Shown here one piece after another: positions 1 through 5,896 of a stretch of DNA of 8,771 bases. The DNA is from Verrucomicrobiota bacterium. Lineage in GTDB: Bacteria > Verrucomicrobiota > Verrucomicrobiia > Opitutales > Opitutaceae. The notes beneath the pieces are model-generated. The model saw only the letters and a program-made list of their open reading frames with translations. It was not told where the DNA came from and ran no database searches. Location of the stretch: assembly GCA_003694825.1 (NCBI GenBank), contig RFJS01000125.1, forward strand, positions 1-8,771. Reading direction: 5' to 3'. A program made the translations under genes and the position numbers. Within the stretch, counting starts at the first letter, position 1; each line of letters starts with the position of its first letter.

Positions 1-70
1 ACACCTCACTCCCCGGCTGGCCGCGGTCTCCCGCAAGCCCGACTCGCCCCCGGCCCCTCTCGGGTCCAGA

Positions 71-92
71 GTGGGAGCGGCCTTTCTCCCAC
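71..92. repeat. Perfect 7-bp inverted repeat (hairpin)
   Basis: GTGGGAG at 71-77 and CTCCCAC at 86-92 are exact reverse complements around the 8-base spacer cggccttt. A short GC-rich hairpin of this kind in an intergenic region resembles REP-type extragenic elements. Only one copy is visible here, so family membership is inference. No T-run follows on either strand, so it does not look like a terminator. Confidence 0.5.
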
Positions 93-203
93 CCTTCCGC
101 GTTCTTCTGCGCCCGTCTGCCTGAACGCCGGCCGCATCCGGAATCATGCGCGTTTCCCCGCCAAGCCCGAGCACCGCCCCCCACCAAACGCGACGCTACT
201 CTC

Positions 204-218
204 TTAGCCTGTCCCTTA
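204..218 (+). repeat. 15-bp intergenic repeat, copy 1
   Basis: This is the first of three exact copies of TTAGCCTGTCCCTTA, the others being at 316-330 and 341-355. The word has only partial dyad symmetry: the A-G and C-T pairs near its ends match, the centre does not. No other copy was seen in the window. The flanks of this copy differ from those of the other two. Its function is unknown. It could be a REP/RAYT-type extragenic element, a binding site, or a remnant of a small mobile element. Confidence 0.75.
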
Positions 219-315
219 TTCTGGTGTCCCCGCCGCAGGCCTGGCCTCTCGGCCCGTTCCCGCCGGCAAACCCGCATCGCAAGAGCGCGCGCCCCGCCCC
301 ACGCCCTCGCCGCTT

Positions 316-330
316 TTAGCCTGTCCCTTA
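316..330 (+). repeat. 15-bp intergenic repeat, copy 2
   Basis: This is an exact copy of TTAGCCTGTCCCTTA. It forms a close tandem pair with copy 3 at a 25-bp period. Similarity between copies 2 and 3 extends to the left, so 311-330 and 336-355 are identical over 20 bp except for one T/C difference. Confidence 0.75.
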
Positions 331-340
331 GATTTCGCCT

Positions 341-355
341 TTAGCCTGTCCCTTA
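341..355 (+). repeat. 15-bp intergenic repeat, copy 3
   Basis: This is the third exact copy of TTAGCCTGTCCCTTA. It ends 11 bp before the T-tract of the mscS terminator (367-373), so the repeat cluster directly abuts the end of the minus-strand transcript. Confidence 0.75.
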
Positions 356-366
356 TGATGAGCGCG

Positions 367-399
367 AAAAAAACGAGCGCCCCATCGATGGGACGCCCG
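367..399 (-). terminator. Intrinsic terminator downstream of mscS
   Basis: On the minus strand an 11-bp stem with a UCGA tetraloop is followed directly by seven Ts (the A-run at 367-373). The stem core reads GCGTCCCA-TCGA-TGGGGCGC and extends three pairs outward. It contains two G-U wobbles that pair only in the minus-strand RNA; on the plus strand these would be A-C mismatches. It sits about 40 bp after the mscS stop codon, so it very likely ends the mscS transcript. Confidence 0.85.
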
Positions 400-437
400 C
401 GAGAAAAGAGAACGTGATCTTCGCCTCTTTGCGGCGA

Positions 438-1274
438 TCAACCGGCCGCTGAAGTGCCTTCCTGGAAGAGGTGCACGTCGCGCTGCGGGAAGGGGATGGA
501 AATGCCTTCCTTGTCGAAGCGCTCTTTGACCTTTCGGTGCATGTCGAAATAGACGCCCCAGTAGTCTTCCTTTTTCACCCACGGGCGGACGAAAAAGTTC
601 ACGCTGCTGTCGGCGAGTTCACCGACGACGATCGTCGGGGCCGGATCCTTCAGGCAGCGCTCGTCACTGGCAACGATCTCCTCGAGGATGGACTGAACTT
701 TCTGCAGGTCATCGTTGTAGCCGACACCGAAAACCATGTCGCATCGGCGGGTTTCGTTGGCGGTGATATTGACGATGTTGCCCCCCATGATGGCGGAGTT
801 CGGGACGATGATCTTCCGGTTGTCCGGGGTATGCAGGACGGTGGTGAGGATGGTGATATCCTGCACGGCTCCCAGCGCACCGCCCGCCTCGATAACGTCA
901 CCCACCCGGAAAGGGCGGAACATGATGATGAGGACACCCGCGGCAAAATTCGACAGGGAGCCCTGAAGCGCGAGACCGACCGCGAGACCGGCGGCACCGA
1001 GGATGGCGACAAAACCGGTGGTCTTGATCCCGAGCTGCCCAAGCGCCGCGAGGATGACGAGGATGAGAAGGGTCGCGTAGAGCAGACTCGAAACGAAGGA
1101 TACGAGTGCCGCATCGACGTTGGCCTTCTCCATGCGGCTGCGCGTGAATTTGGTGATCGCCCGCGAAATCCAGCGACCGATCAGGAAGATCAGTGCGGCA
1201 ACGACGAGGTTGATGAGGAAATCCAGGCCCTGTGTGCTCAGCCAGGTTTTGATGGATTCGATGTCTATTTCCAT
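438..1274 (-). CDS. mscS: Small-conductance mechanosensitive channel MscS
   Basis: This 278-residue protein matches the usual MscS length (E. coli about 286). MscS is a homoheptameric inner-membrane channel that opens under membrane tension and releases solutes during hypo-osmotic shock. TM1 is at about residues 16-38, TM2 at about 58-80 and TM3 at about 87-120. TM3 holds the family signature GAAGLAVGLALQGSLSNF (93-110). By alignment with E. coli MscS, L97 and L101 match the pore-gate leucines L105/L109, and G105 matches the G113 kink. The cytoplasmic beta and alpha/beta domains follow, with KIIVPNS (154-160), GNIVNI (165-170) and GISIPFPQ (257-264). The start is ATG at 1274, with no Shine-Dalgarno motif upstream. 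It is the last gene of the minus-strand run, 156 bp after metW, and a strong terminator follows it. Family assignment is very secure; its mechanosensitivity is inferred from the family. Confidence 0.96.
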   Translation of the reverse strand: MEIDIESIKTWLSTQGLDFLINLVVAALIFLIGRWISRAITKFTRSRMEKANVDAALVSFVSSLLYATLLILVILAALGQLGIKTTGFVAILGAAGLAVGLALQGSLSNFAAGVLIIMFRPFRVGDVIEAGGALGAVQDITILTTVLHTPDNRKIIVPNSAIMGGNIVNITANETRRCDMVFGVGYNDDLQKVQSILEEIVASDERCLKDPAPTIVVGELADSSVNFFVRPWVKKEDYWGVYFDMHRKVKERFDKEGISIPFPQRDVHLFQEGTSAAG

Positions 1275-1312
1275 GGTTTGGATCTGTATTTTCTGTTGGT
1301 GAACTCGGGCCG

Positions 1313-1348
1313 TTACCCGCTCTCACCGTCCGAGGATGCCGCGGGTAA
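1313..1348. promoter_or_regulatory. Perfect 8-bp inverted repeat in the metW-mscS gap
   Basis: TTACCCGC (1313-1320) and GCGGGTAA (1341-1348) are exact reverse complements 20 bases apart, in the 156-bp gap between the metW stop and the mscS start. The right-hand edge of mscS's leader is about 40 bp away. No T-run follows on the minus strand, so it is not an evident terminator. It could be an operator for mscS or an RNA hairpin in a metW-mscS transcript; the sequence does not decide. Confidence 0.4.
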
Positions 1349-1430
1349 AATCGATGTAAAGCCCCCTCTCCCAGCCGAATCGATCCGCGAGGGATGCCCG
1401 ATCAGCTCGCCGGCGAAGCCCGTGCGTCCG

Positions 1431-2057
1431 CTACTGCTGTTCCCGGGTCAGTTCGTAGACAGCGTATCCGGCCAGCAGATTCGGAAAGATTCGGCAGGTG
1501 CTTTCCCAATCGCCTTTCAACCAGACGCGCCGATGGATCCGGAAACGATTTTCCCGGCAGAATGCCTCAAAATCGACGATGGATACGGGATTTCCAGGCC
1601 GGGTCTTCCACCATGGCGTGGTGTAGACTTCGTTTCGCGGTCGGCGGCCATGCAGCAGAATCGCCAGCCGGTTTTTCCAGAAACCGTGGTTGACGAAGCC
1701 AACAGTGACACACCGTCCCACGCGCAGGGCTTCGCCGATGACCGCTGACGGATCGGCCAGCTCCTCCAGGGTTCGCGAACAGATCACGCGGTCGAAGAAA
1801 CCGTCCGGAAAGGAGCGGAGAAACTCCTCGAGGTCACCCTGGTAGACGGTGAGCCCGCGGTGGACGCAGGCGGCGATCTTGGAAAAATCCCGATCGACCC
1901 CGATGCCCTGCACGCCCTTGCGCTTCACGAGATACTCGAGCAGCACGCCACGGCCACAGCCGAGATCGAGCACACGGCTTCCGGGATCGACCCATCCGCC
2001 GATCACCCGCATCTCAACGGTGCGTTTCTCGCGGAGTTTGCTGCTGCTTGCGGCCAT
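1431..2057 (-). CDS. metW: MetW, methyltransferase-like methionine biosynthesis protein
   Basis: This 208-residue protein is of MetW length. MetW has a class I SAM-methyltransferase fold and usually accompanies MetX in the homoserine-acetylation route to methionine; it is needed for full acyltransferase function in some bacteria. The SAM-binding motif I is VLDLGCGRG (29-37). Other MetW-typical parts are VYQGDLEEFL (71-80), SRTLEEL (94-100), the NHGFWKNR block (123-130), DFEAFC (162-167) and the near-C-terminal PNLLAGYAVYEL (192-203). The chosen start is ATG 2057 (MAASSSK). Alternatives are an in-frame GTG at 2084, which has AGGAG five bases upstream, and ATG 2012, which lies near the N-terminus of many MetW proteins. 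Here the gene is separated from metX by a transporter gene, which is unusual for metXW. No terminator is visible before mscS. Confidence 0.9.
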   Translation of the reverse strand: MAASSSKLREKRTVEMRVIGGWVDPGSRVLDLGCGRGVLLEYLVKRKGVQGIGVDRDFSKIAACVHRGLTVYQGDLEEFLRSFPDGFFDRVICSRTLEELADPSAVIGEALRVGRCVTVGFVNHGFWKNRLAILLHGRRPRNEVYTTPWWKTRPGNPVSIVDFEAFCRENRFRIHRRVWLKGDWESTCRIFPNLLAGYAVYELTREQQ

Positions 2058-2066
2058 CGATGAATG

Positions 2067-2097
2067 AGCAGGAACGAGTGACACACCCGCTCCTGCT
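2067..2097 (-). promoter_or_regulatory. Hairpin and possible ribosome-binding site in the metW leader
   Basis: On the minus strand AGCAGGA and TCCTGCT form a 7-bp stem around a 17-base loop that ends about 10 bases before ATG 2057. The left arm contains the AGGAG motif that would serve the in-frame GTG at 2084. If the hairpin forms, it would sequester that motif and the GTG start would lie in the loop. It may therefore affect metW translation, or simply be chance pairing. Confidence 0.35.
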
Positions 2098-2224
2098 GCA
2101 CCAGAAAAAGCGTCGATCCGGCCCCACCAACAGCGCGGCGCGTCTGTTTCCGCCGCACCACAGCTCCACCGGCTCGGAGCCTCCCCCCGGCTCGGCGATC
2201 CGCTGCCGCGCCGACGCCTCGCGC

Positions 2225-3928
2225 TCAATCGAGCCAGAAGCTGAAGTAGAGATAGAATCCGACGACGAGACCGAGGACAATCACGGTAAGGATGACATCG
2301 GCGGCGTTCCAGCTGGCACGGATTTCCCGCCGATCCTCCTCGGTGAGCGAACCATAGGTCAGGCCACGAATCTGCTCTTCGGCCGGGGCCGGAGCCAACA
2401 ACGAAAACGCAATCACGATCACCGTGCTGAGCAGCAGCAGGACTCCGGAGTAGTAGAGGAAGGGGAAGGCCGCCACGCCGGCGAACAGAGAACCATCGGC
2501 AAACGGATGGCTCGCATGCACCGCCTCGATGCCGAGCTTGGCCATGCCGAGCACAAACCCCAGGACCAGCCCCCAGAATGCGCCGCGCGCATTGACGCGC
2601 TTCCAGAACAAGCCGAGCCGAAACACAGCGGTGATCGGCGGCGCGAGATACCCCTGCACGGTCTGGAGATACTTGTAGATGCCGCCACCGGCCATCGCAT
2701 GCATGATCGGGATCCAGATGATGCCGACAAGGACCACCGCTCCTGTCGCGATGCGACCGACGGCGACCAGTTCCTTCTCCGGCCGGTTGGGACGGAGCTT
2801 TTCGTAAATATCGACGGTGAAAAGCGTGGCACAGGAGTTGAACAGCGATGCCAGCGAGGACATCAACGCGGAGAGCAGGCCACCGACGACCAGCCCTCGA
2901 AGGCCGAGCGGCAGCAGGTTGGCCACGAGCGTCGGGAAGACCATATCGCCATCAATCCCGGAACCGTCCGCCTTTGCCGGGATGTGGATCACGCCCTTCT
3001 GATGCAATGCCCAGCCGATCATCCCCGGCACCAGGAAGATCATCACCGGCCACACCTTCAGGAAACCGCCCCAGATCGCACCGCGACGGGCATTGGTGAG
3101 GTCCTTGGCCGCCAGTGTGCGCTGCACAATGTATTGATCGGTGCACCAATACCAGATGCCGATCACCGGCGACGCGATGAGGATGCCAAGCCACGGGAAA
3201 TCGGGATCCGAAAGCGGCCGCCACAACGCGAAGGCCTCTTTGTTCTGCGCGGCCATGGCCTGCAGCTCGCCCCATCCGCCCAGTTCACGCAGCCCGTAAA
3301 AGGTGATGAAGACCGACCCCAGAAGCAGCAAACTGGTCTGTGCCACCTCGGTATAGACGACGGCGCGCAATCCTCCGAAGATCGTATAGATGCCGGTGAG
3401 CACGACCGTGGTGAAGGCACCGACCCAGAACGCGTTGTCCGGCGAACCGAAGGTATCGGGCAACAAGGTTTTGAATACAAGCGCCCCCGCATAGACCGTC
3501 ACAGAAACCTTGGTGAAGACGTAGGCGATGAGTGAAACAATCGACAGCACCCATCGCGTACCCGAGCTGAACCGACGCTCCAGAAATTCGGGCATCGTGA
3601 ACACTCCGGATTTGTAATAAAAAGGCACGAACACCCAGCCGAGCAAGACCATCACCCACGCGTGCAGCTCCCAATGGGCCATCGCCATGCCCGACACCGC
3701 CCCGTTGCCGGCCAGGCCGACAATGTGCTCGGAGCCGATGTTCGAGGCGAAGAGGGAGGCGCCGACGACAAACCCCCCGACATGCCGCCCGGCGAGAAAG
3801 TAGTCCGAGGAGGTATTTACCTTCCGCGAGGACCAGTAGACGATGGCGACGATGACGACGAAGTAGACGCCGATGAGGATCCAGTCGAGCGTAGCCAGAC
3901 CGGTGTGCACAGGGATTGACGGCTCCAT
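2225..3928 (-). CDS. Sodium/solute symporter, SGLT-like (SSS family)
   Basis: This 567-residue multi-pass inner-membrane protein of the solute:sodium symporter family (LeuT fold) probably imports a sugar or similar solute using the Na+ gradient. It resembles SGLT1/vSGLT along most of its length. Key positions by alignment with human SGLT1 are H68 (H83), E87 (E102), the WYWCTDQYIVQR block (259-270), K275 (K321) and Q422 in YLQ (Q457), all linked to sugar binding. S357/S358 in ALMSSLASLFNS match the Na2-site serines. FWKRVN (441-446) and a C-terminal TM (about 544-563) follow. About 14 TMs are expected. The start is ATG 3928 (MEPSIPVHTG), because homology begins at about residue 14 and the in-frame upstream extension to 4063 is low-complexity. 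No Shine-Dalgarno motif is visible. The substrate cannot be named. It lies between metX and metW, with 314 bp upstream and 167 bp downstream, so it is probably a separate unit. Confidence 0.93.
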   Translation of the reverse strand: MEPSIPVHTGLATLDWILIGVYFVVIVAIVYWSSRKVNTSSDYFLAGRHVGGFVVGASLFASNIGSEHIVGLAGNGAVSGMAMAHWELHAWVMVLLGWVFVPFYYKSGVFTMPEFLERRFSSGTRWVLSIVSLIAYVFTKVSVTVYAGALVFKTLLPDTFGSPDNAFWVGAFTTVVLTGIYTIFGGLRAVVYTEVAQTSLLLLGSVFITFYGLRELGGWGELQAMAAQNKEAFALWRPLSDPDFPWLGILIASPVIGIWYWCTDQYIVQRTLAAKDLTNARRGAIWGGFLKVWPVMIFLVPGMIGWALHQKGVIHIPAKADGSGIDGDMVFPTLVANLLPLGLRGLVVGGLLSALMSSLASLFNSCATLFTVDIYEKLRPNRPEKELVAVGRIATGAVVLVGIIWIPIMHAMAGGGIYKYLQTVQGYLAPPITAVFRLGLFWKRVNARGAFWGLVLGFVLGMAKLGIEAVHASHPFADGSLFAGVAAFPFLYYSGVLLLLSTVIVIAFSLLAPAPAEEQIRGLTYGSLTEEDRREIRASWNAADVILTVIVLGLVVGFYLYFSFWLD

Positions 3929-4034
3929 ACGCAGGAATGCTGTTGATGGGTTCGGGGACGGTGAGTGCGGACTATCGGCGACCGCATGGGGGGCAGACGC
4001 GGCCACCGACACCGGGTGGTGAATTTCGCGGCAA

Positions 4035-4083
4035 AACATTCCGCCCGTCCAGAGCATTTCCAACGCTTGAATTGATTAAGCGT
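4035..4083 (-). promoter_or_regulatory. Possible promoter and operator dyad for the symporter gene
   Basis: On the minus strand TTGGAA (4063-4058) and AATGTT (4040-4035) are 17 bases apart, a weak sigma70-like pair with 4/6 and 3/6 consensus matches. Just upstream, an imperfect dyad at 4063-4083 pairs ACGCTT with AAGCGT and, after a one-base offset, AAT with ATT. It forms an AT-rich island in GC-rich DNA. Position and composition suit a regulator site overlapping the -35 edge, but the boxes are poor and verrucomicrobial promoters may differ from the E. coli consensus. Confidence 0.25.
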
Positions 4084-4223
4084 ATGTCCCCAAAGCCGGG
4101 AGCTTATCGTTGGCGCAGAATGCGCCGCCCCCGGCCGTTTTCCGGCATCTCAGACGCGCCCGAAGCCAACCGGGCAGCCCGACTGCGCACGCCCGGCCTC
4201 ACCGTGGGCACGCCTCTATCCGC

Positions 4224-4240
4224 CGGCGCGCCACGCGCCG
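4224..4240 (-). terminator. GC-rich hairpin immediately after metX
   Basis: CGGCGCG and CGCGCCG form a perfect 7-bp stem around a 3-base loop, starting only 2 bp after the metX stop codon at 4243-4245. No T-run follows on the minus strand, so it is at best a Rho-dependent or transcript-stabilising 3' structure, not a classic intrinsic terminator. Confidence 0.3.
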
Positions 4241-4242
4241 CC

Positions 4243-5394
4243 TCAGTTCGCCAGAAAATCGCGCACCAGGTCGTAGAGCGCCGGGGCGTCGACGAGGAAG
4301 GAATCGTGCCCGAGATCCATCTCCAGCTCCGCATAGCTGGCGGACTTGCCCGCGCGCAACAACGCGAGGACGAACTCCCGGTTCTGCTTCGGCGGAAAGA
4401 GCCAGTCGGAGGTAAAGGCCACGCACAAGGTGCGCGCCTTCACGGGCGCAAAGGCCGACTCGAGAGAACCGTAGGTGCCGGCAAGGTCGAAATGGTCGAG
4501 CGCCCGGGTGATGTAGATGTAGGTGTTCGCATCGAACCGATTGATAAAGCTCTGCCCCTGGTAGAGCAGGTAGCTCTCGACTTCGAACTGCTCGGTGTCG
4601 TCCTTGACACGCTTGCGACGCCCGAACTTGCGCGCCATGGACTCGTCGGAGAGATAGGTGATGTGCGCCATCATGCGGGCGACAGCGAGGCCGACGTTGG
4701 GCCCTTCCCCCTCGGCGTAATCGCCACCGCACCACTTCGGATCCTGCATGATGGCCTCCCGGCCGACCACATTGAAGGCGATCGCCTGCGCACTCTCGCG
4801 CGCGGTGGTGGCCATCGGGATCATGCGCTCGATGAGATCCGGATATTCGATACCGAACTGCAACACCCGCATGCCCCCCATCGACCCTCCGACAACCGCA
4901 TGCAGTTTGCGGATGCCGAGATGATCGACCAGCCGCTTGTCGGCCCGCACCATGTCGCGAATGGTCACCTGGGGGAAGCGCATGCCATAGGGCCGGCCGG
5001 TTCGCGGATCGATGGACATCGGGCCGGTGGATCCCTGGCAACCGCCGAGGCAGTTGCTGCACACGACGAAATAGCGCGTCGTGTCGAGGGCCTTGCCGGG
5101 CCCGATGATATTGTTCCACCAGCCGGTCTTGCGATCCCGCAGCGAATGGATGCCCGCGGCGTGGTGATCACCACTGAGGGCATGGCAGACGAAGATGGCG
5201 TTGTCGCCGGCCGCGTTGAGCCGCCCGTAGGTTTCGTAGCGGAGGGTGAGCCCGGGAATGGTGGAACCATCCTCGAAGGTGAAGGGCTCCTCGGAAACGA
5301 AGTCCTTCGGCTCGACGAGGCCGACCTCGCCGACCTGGGACAGCGCATCTGTTTCAAGGGACTCGTTCACGGCGGCAGAATGAGAAGACGCCAC
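4243..5394 (-). CDS. metX: Homoserine O-acetyltransferase MetX
   Basis: This 383-residue cytoplasmic alpha/beta-hydrolase-fold enzyme acylates the hydroxyl of L-homoserine, the committed step towards methionine by direct sulfhydrylation or transsulfuration. Conserved blocks in order are HALSGD (71-76), WWNNIIGPG (92-100), SNCLGGCQGSTGP (113-125), the nucleophile elbow GGSMGG (169-174, Ser171), Asp330 in SDWLFPP and His363 in GHDSF. These form the Ser-Asp-His triad. The length is normal. Acetyl is the default donor, but some MetX proteins use succinyl-CoA and the sequence alone does not settle this. The start is GTG at 5394: an in-frame TGA lies five codons upstream and no ATG is available near the N-terminus; a second GTG at 5370 is possible. 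No Shine-Dalgarno motif is seen at either. The gene is divergent from the GYF gene, and a terminator-like hairpin lies just upstream. Confidence 0.95.
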   Translation of the reverse strand: MASSHSAAVNESLETDALSQVGEVGLVEPKDFVSEEPFTFEDGSTIPGLTLRYETYGRLNAAGDNAIFVCHALSGDHHAAGIHSLRDRKTGWWNNIIGPGKALDTTRYFVVCSNCLGGCQGSTGPMSIDPRTGRPYGMRFPQVTIRDMVRADKRLVDHLGIRKLHAVVGGSMGGMRVLQFGIEYPDLIERMIPMATTARESAQAIAFNVVGREAIMQDPKWCGGDYAEGEGPNVGLAVARMMAHITYLSDESMARKFGRRKRVKDDTEQFEVESYLLYQGQSFINRFDANTYIYITRALDHFDLAGTYGSLESAFAPVKARTLCVAFTSDWLFPPKQNREFVLALLRAGKSASYAELEMDLGHDSFLVDAPALYDLVRDFLAN

Positions 5395-5418
5395 GGGGGC
5401 GAGAGCGGGTCAAATCGC

Positions 5419-5455
5419 AAAAAGCCGACGGCGCTTGAGCGGACGCCGTCTCGGC
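5419..5455 (-). terminator. Terminator-like hairpin upstream of metX (possible attenuator)
   Basis: On the minus strand GCCGA-CGGCG pairs with CGCCG-TCGGC, giving a 10-bp stem with a two-base bulge and a 10-base loop, followed by five Ts (the A-run at 5419-5423). This meets the form of an intrinsic terminator. It ends 24 bp before the metX GTG and points into metX. Alternating CGGCG/CGCCG words at 5465-5469, 5452-5456, 5444-5448 and 5429-5433 permit an alternative CGCCG-AGA-CGGCG hairpin that would disrupt the terminator stem. It may be an attenuator, or a stop for transcripts arriving from yebC. No known riboswitch class was recognised. Confidence 0.55.
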
Positions 5456-5472
5456 GTATGCTCCCGCCGCTC

Positions 5473-5823
5473 ATGGATTTTTTCGTCACAGTCGGCAAAG
5501 AGCGGCTCGGCCCGATGAGCGAAACGCAGGTCCGCGAGCGCATCCTCTCCGGCGAGTTTACCCAGCACATGCTCTGCTGGACGGAGGGATGGACGGATCG
5601 CCGGCGGCTGGTGGATACGTTTCCGGACGCCTTCAATCTGCGCGCGCATCAGCGGCCGCAGGCCAGGCCGCCCTTGAAGCCGAGTCACAAGAGCACGCGC
5701 CGACGACTGGGACGGCGACGCCCGGTGGAGCTGAACACCTCCCCTGCGCTCAGGCGTATCGCGTTCGCGGCGATCGGGGCGAGCGCGCTGCTGCTGGCAG
5801 CCGGCTGGCTGCTGTCGCGGTGA
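5473..5823 (+). CDS. Small GYF-domain protein with C-terminal membrane anchor
   Basis: This 116-residue protein has an N-terminal GYF_2-type domain (about residues 2-54). The FFVTVGKERLGPMSETQV start (3-20) and the later LCWTEGW (34-40) match the usual pattern of an aromatic start, a G-P turn, and then W-x-E-G-W. A basic, proline-containing linker follows (about 55-92, many Arg/Lys). A single hydrophobic segment (about 95-114) ends with one Arg, so the protein is probably tail-anchored with its GYF domain in the cytoplasm. GYF domains commonly bind proline-rich peptides in eukaryotes; the bacterial GYF_2 role is largely unknown. The start is ATG 5473; ATG 5458, five codons earlier, is also in frame. 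Neither has a Shine-Dalgarno motif. It is the only plus-strand gene in the window, divergent from metX (78-bp gap) and convergent with yebC (89-bp gap). Its partner is not evident from context. Confidence 0.8.
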   Translation: MDFFVTVGKERLGPMSETQVRERILSGEFTQHMLCWTEGWTDRRRLVDTFPDAFNLRAHQRPQARPPLKPSHKSTRRRLGRRRPVELNTSPALRRIAFAAIGASALLLAAGWLLSR

Positions 5824-5855
5824 GGCCCGCCGACCGGCGCTTGTGCGATCCAGAC

Positions 5856-5896
5856 GGGCCCCGGTGGCGTGGGGGCTGGAAACGCCGGTGCGGCCC
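5856..5896. terminator. Hairpin between convergent GYF and yebC genes
   Basis: GGGCC (5856-5860) pairs with GGCCC (5892-5896), and GGCGT near 5866-5870 pairs with ACGCC near 5882-5886, with mismatches and wobbles between. The structure occupies the 89-bp gap where the two genes converge, so it could act on either strand. No T-run follows on either side, so it is not a convincing intrinsic terminator. Confidence 0.3.

Larger units (their letters stand above)
1..366. other. Gene-free, C-rich intergenic stretch
   Basis: No frame here reads like a protein. The plus strand is very rich in C and poor in G. Frame 1 is open from the left edge until a TAG at 205-207, but its translation is a Pro/Ser/Arg-rich low-complexity string. 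A minus-strand frame from an ATG at 147 is also open to the edge and equally low in complexity. What can be supported is a short hairpin (71-92) and three copies of a 15-bp word (204-355). The region lies beyond the mscS terminator, so it separates this gene run from whatever lies to the left. Confidence 0.6.
3929..4242. other. Intergenic region between metX and the symporter gene
   Basis: This 314-bp gap holds no plausible gene; the in-frame extension of the symporter frame to 4063 has low-complexity Ser/Pro/His content. Features seen are an AT-richer dyad with a weak promoter-like pair (4035-4083), a GGCGCA-GAA-TGCGCC hairpin (4112-4126) and a GC-rich hairpin close to the metX stop (4224-4240). 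The size of the gap suggests that transcription restarts before the symporter gene. Confidence 0.55.

Noticed and set aside
1..207. Plus-strand frame open from the left edge, ending at a TAG inside repeat copy 1
   Set aside because: The 68 codons give a Pro/Ser/Arg-rich string with no recognisable feature, and absence of stops is expected at this GC content.
471..1748. 425-residue plus-strand open frame over mscS and metW
   Set aside because: It is antisense to mscS and part of metW, both clear families. Its translation is rich in Asp/Arg/Gly without domains, typical of a high-GC shadow frame.
2048..3535. 495-residue plus-strand open frame over the symporter gene
   Set aside because: It is antisense to a strongly conserved SGLT-like gene. 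The translation is charged, His/Arg/Asp-rich and lacks any recognisable fold.
3929..4063. 45-residue N-terminal extension of the symporter
   Set aside because: The frame is open to an ATG at 4063, but the extension is Ser/Pro/His-rich and family homology starts after ATG 3928.
3916..5472. Long plus-strand frame running in phase into the GYF gene
   Set aside because: The part before 5473 is antisense to metX and low in protein character. Only the C-terminal 116 residues look like a real protein, so a fusion is not supported.
5395..5472. SAM riboswitch in front of metX
   Set aside because: The location would suit one, but I could not find the conserved core of any SAM riboswitch class. Only the hairpin and U-run are supported.
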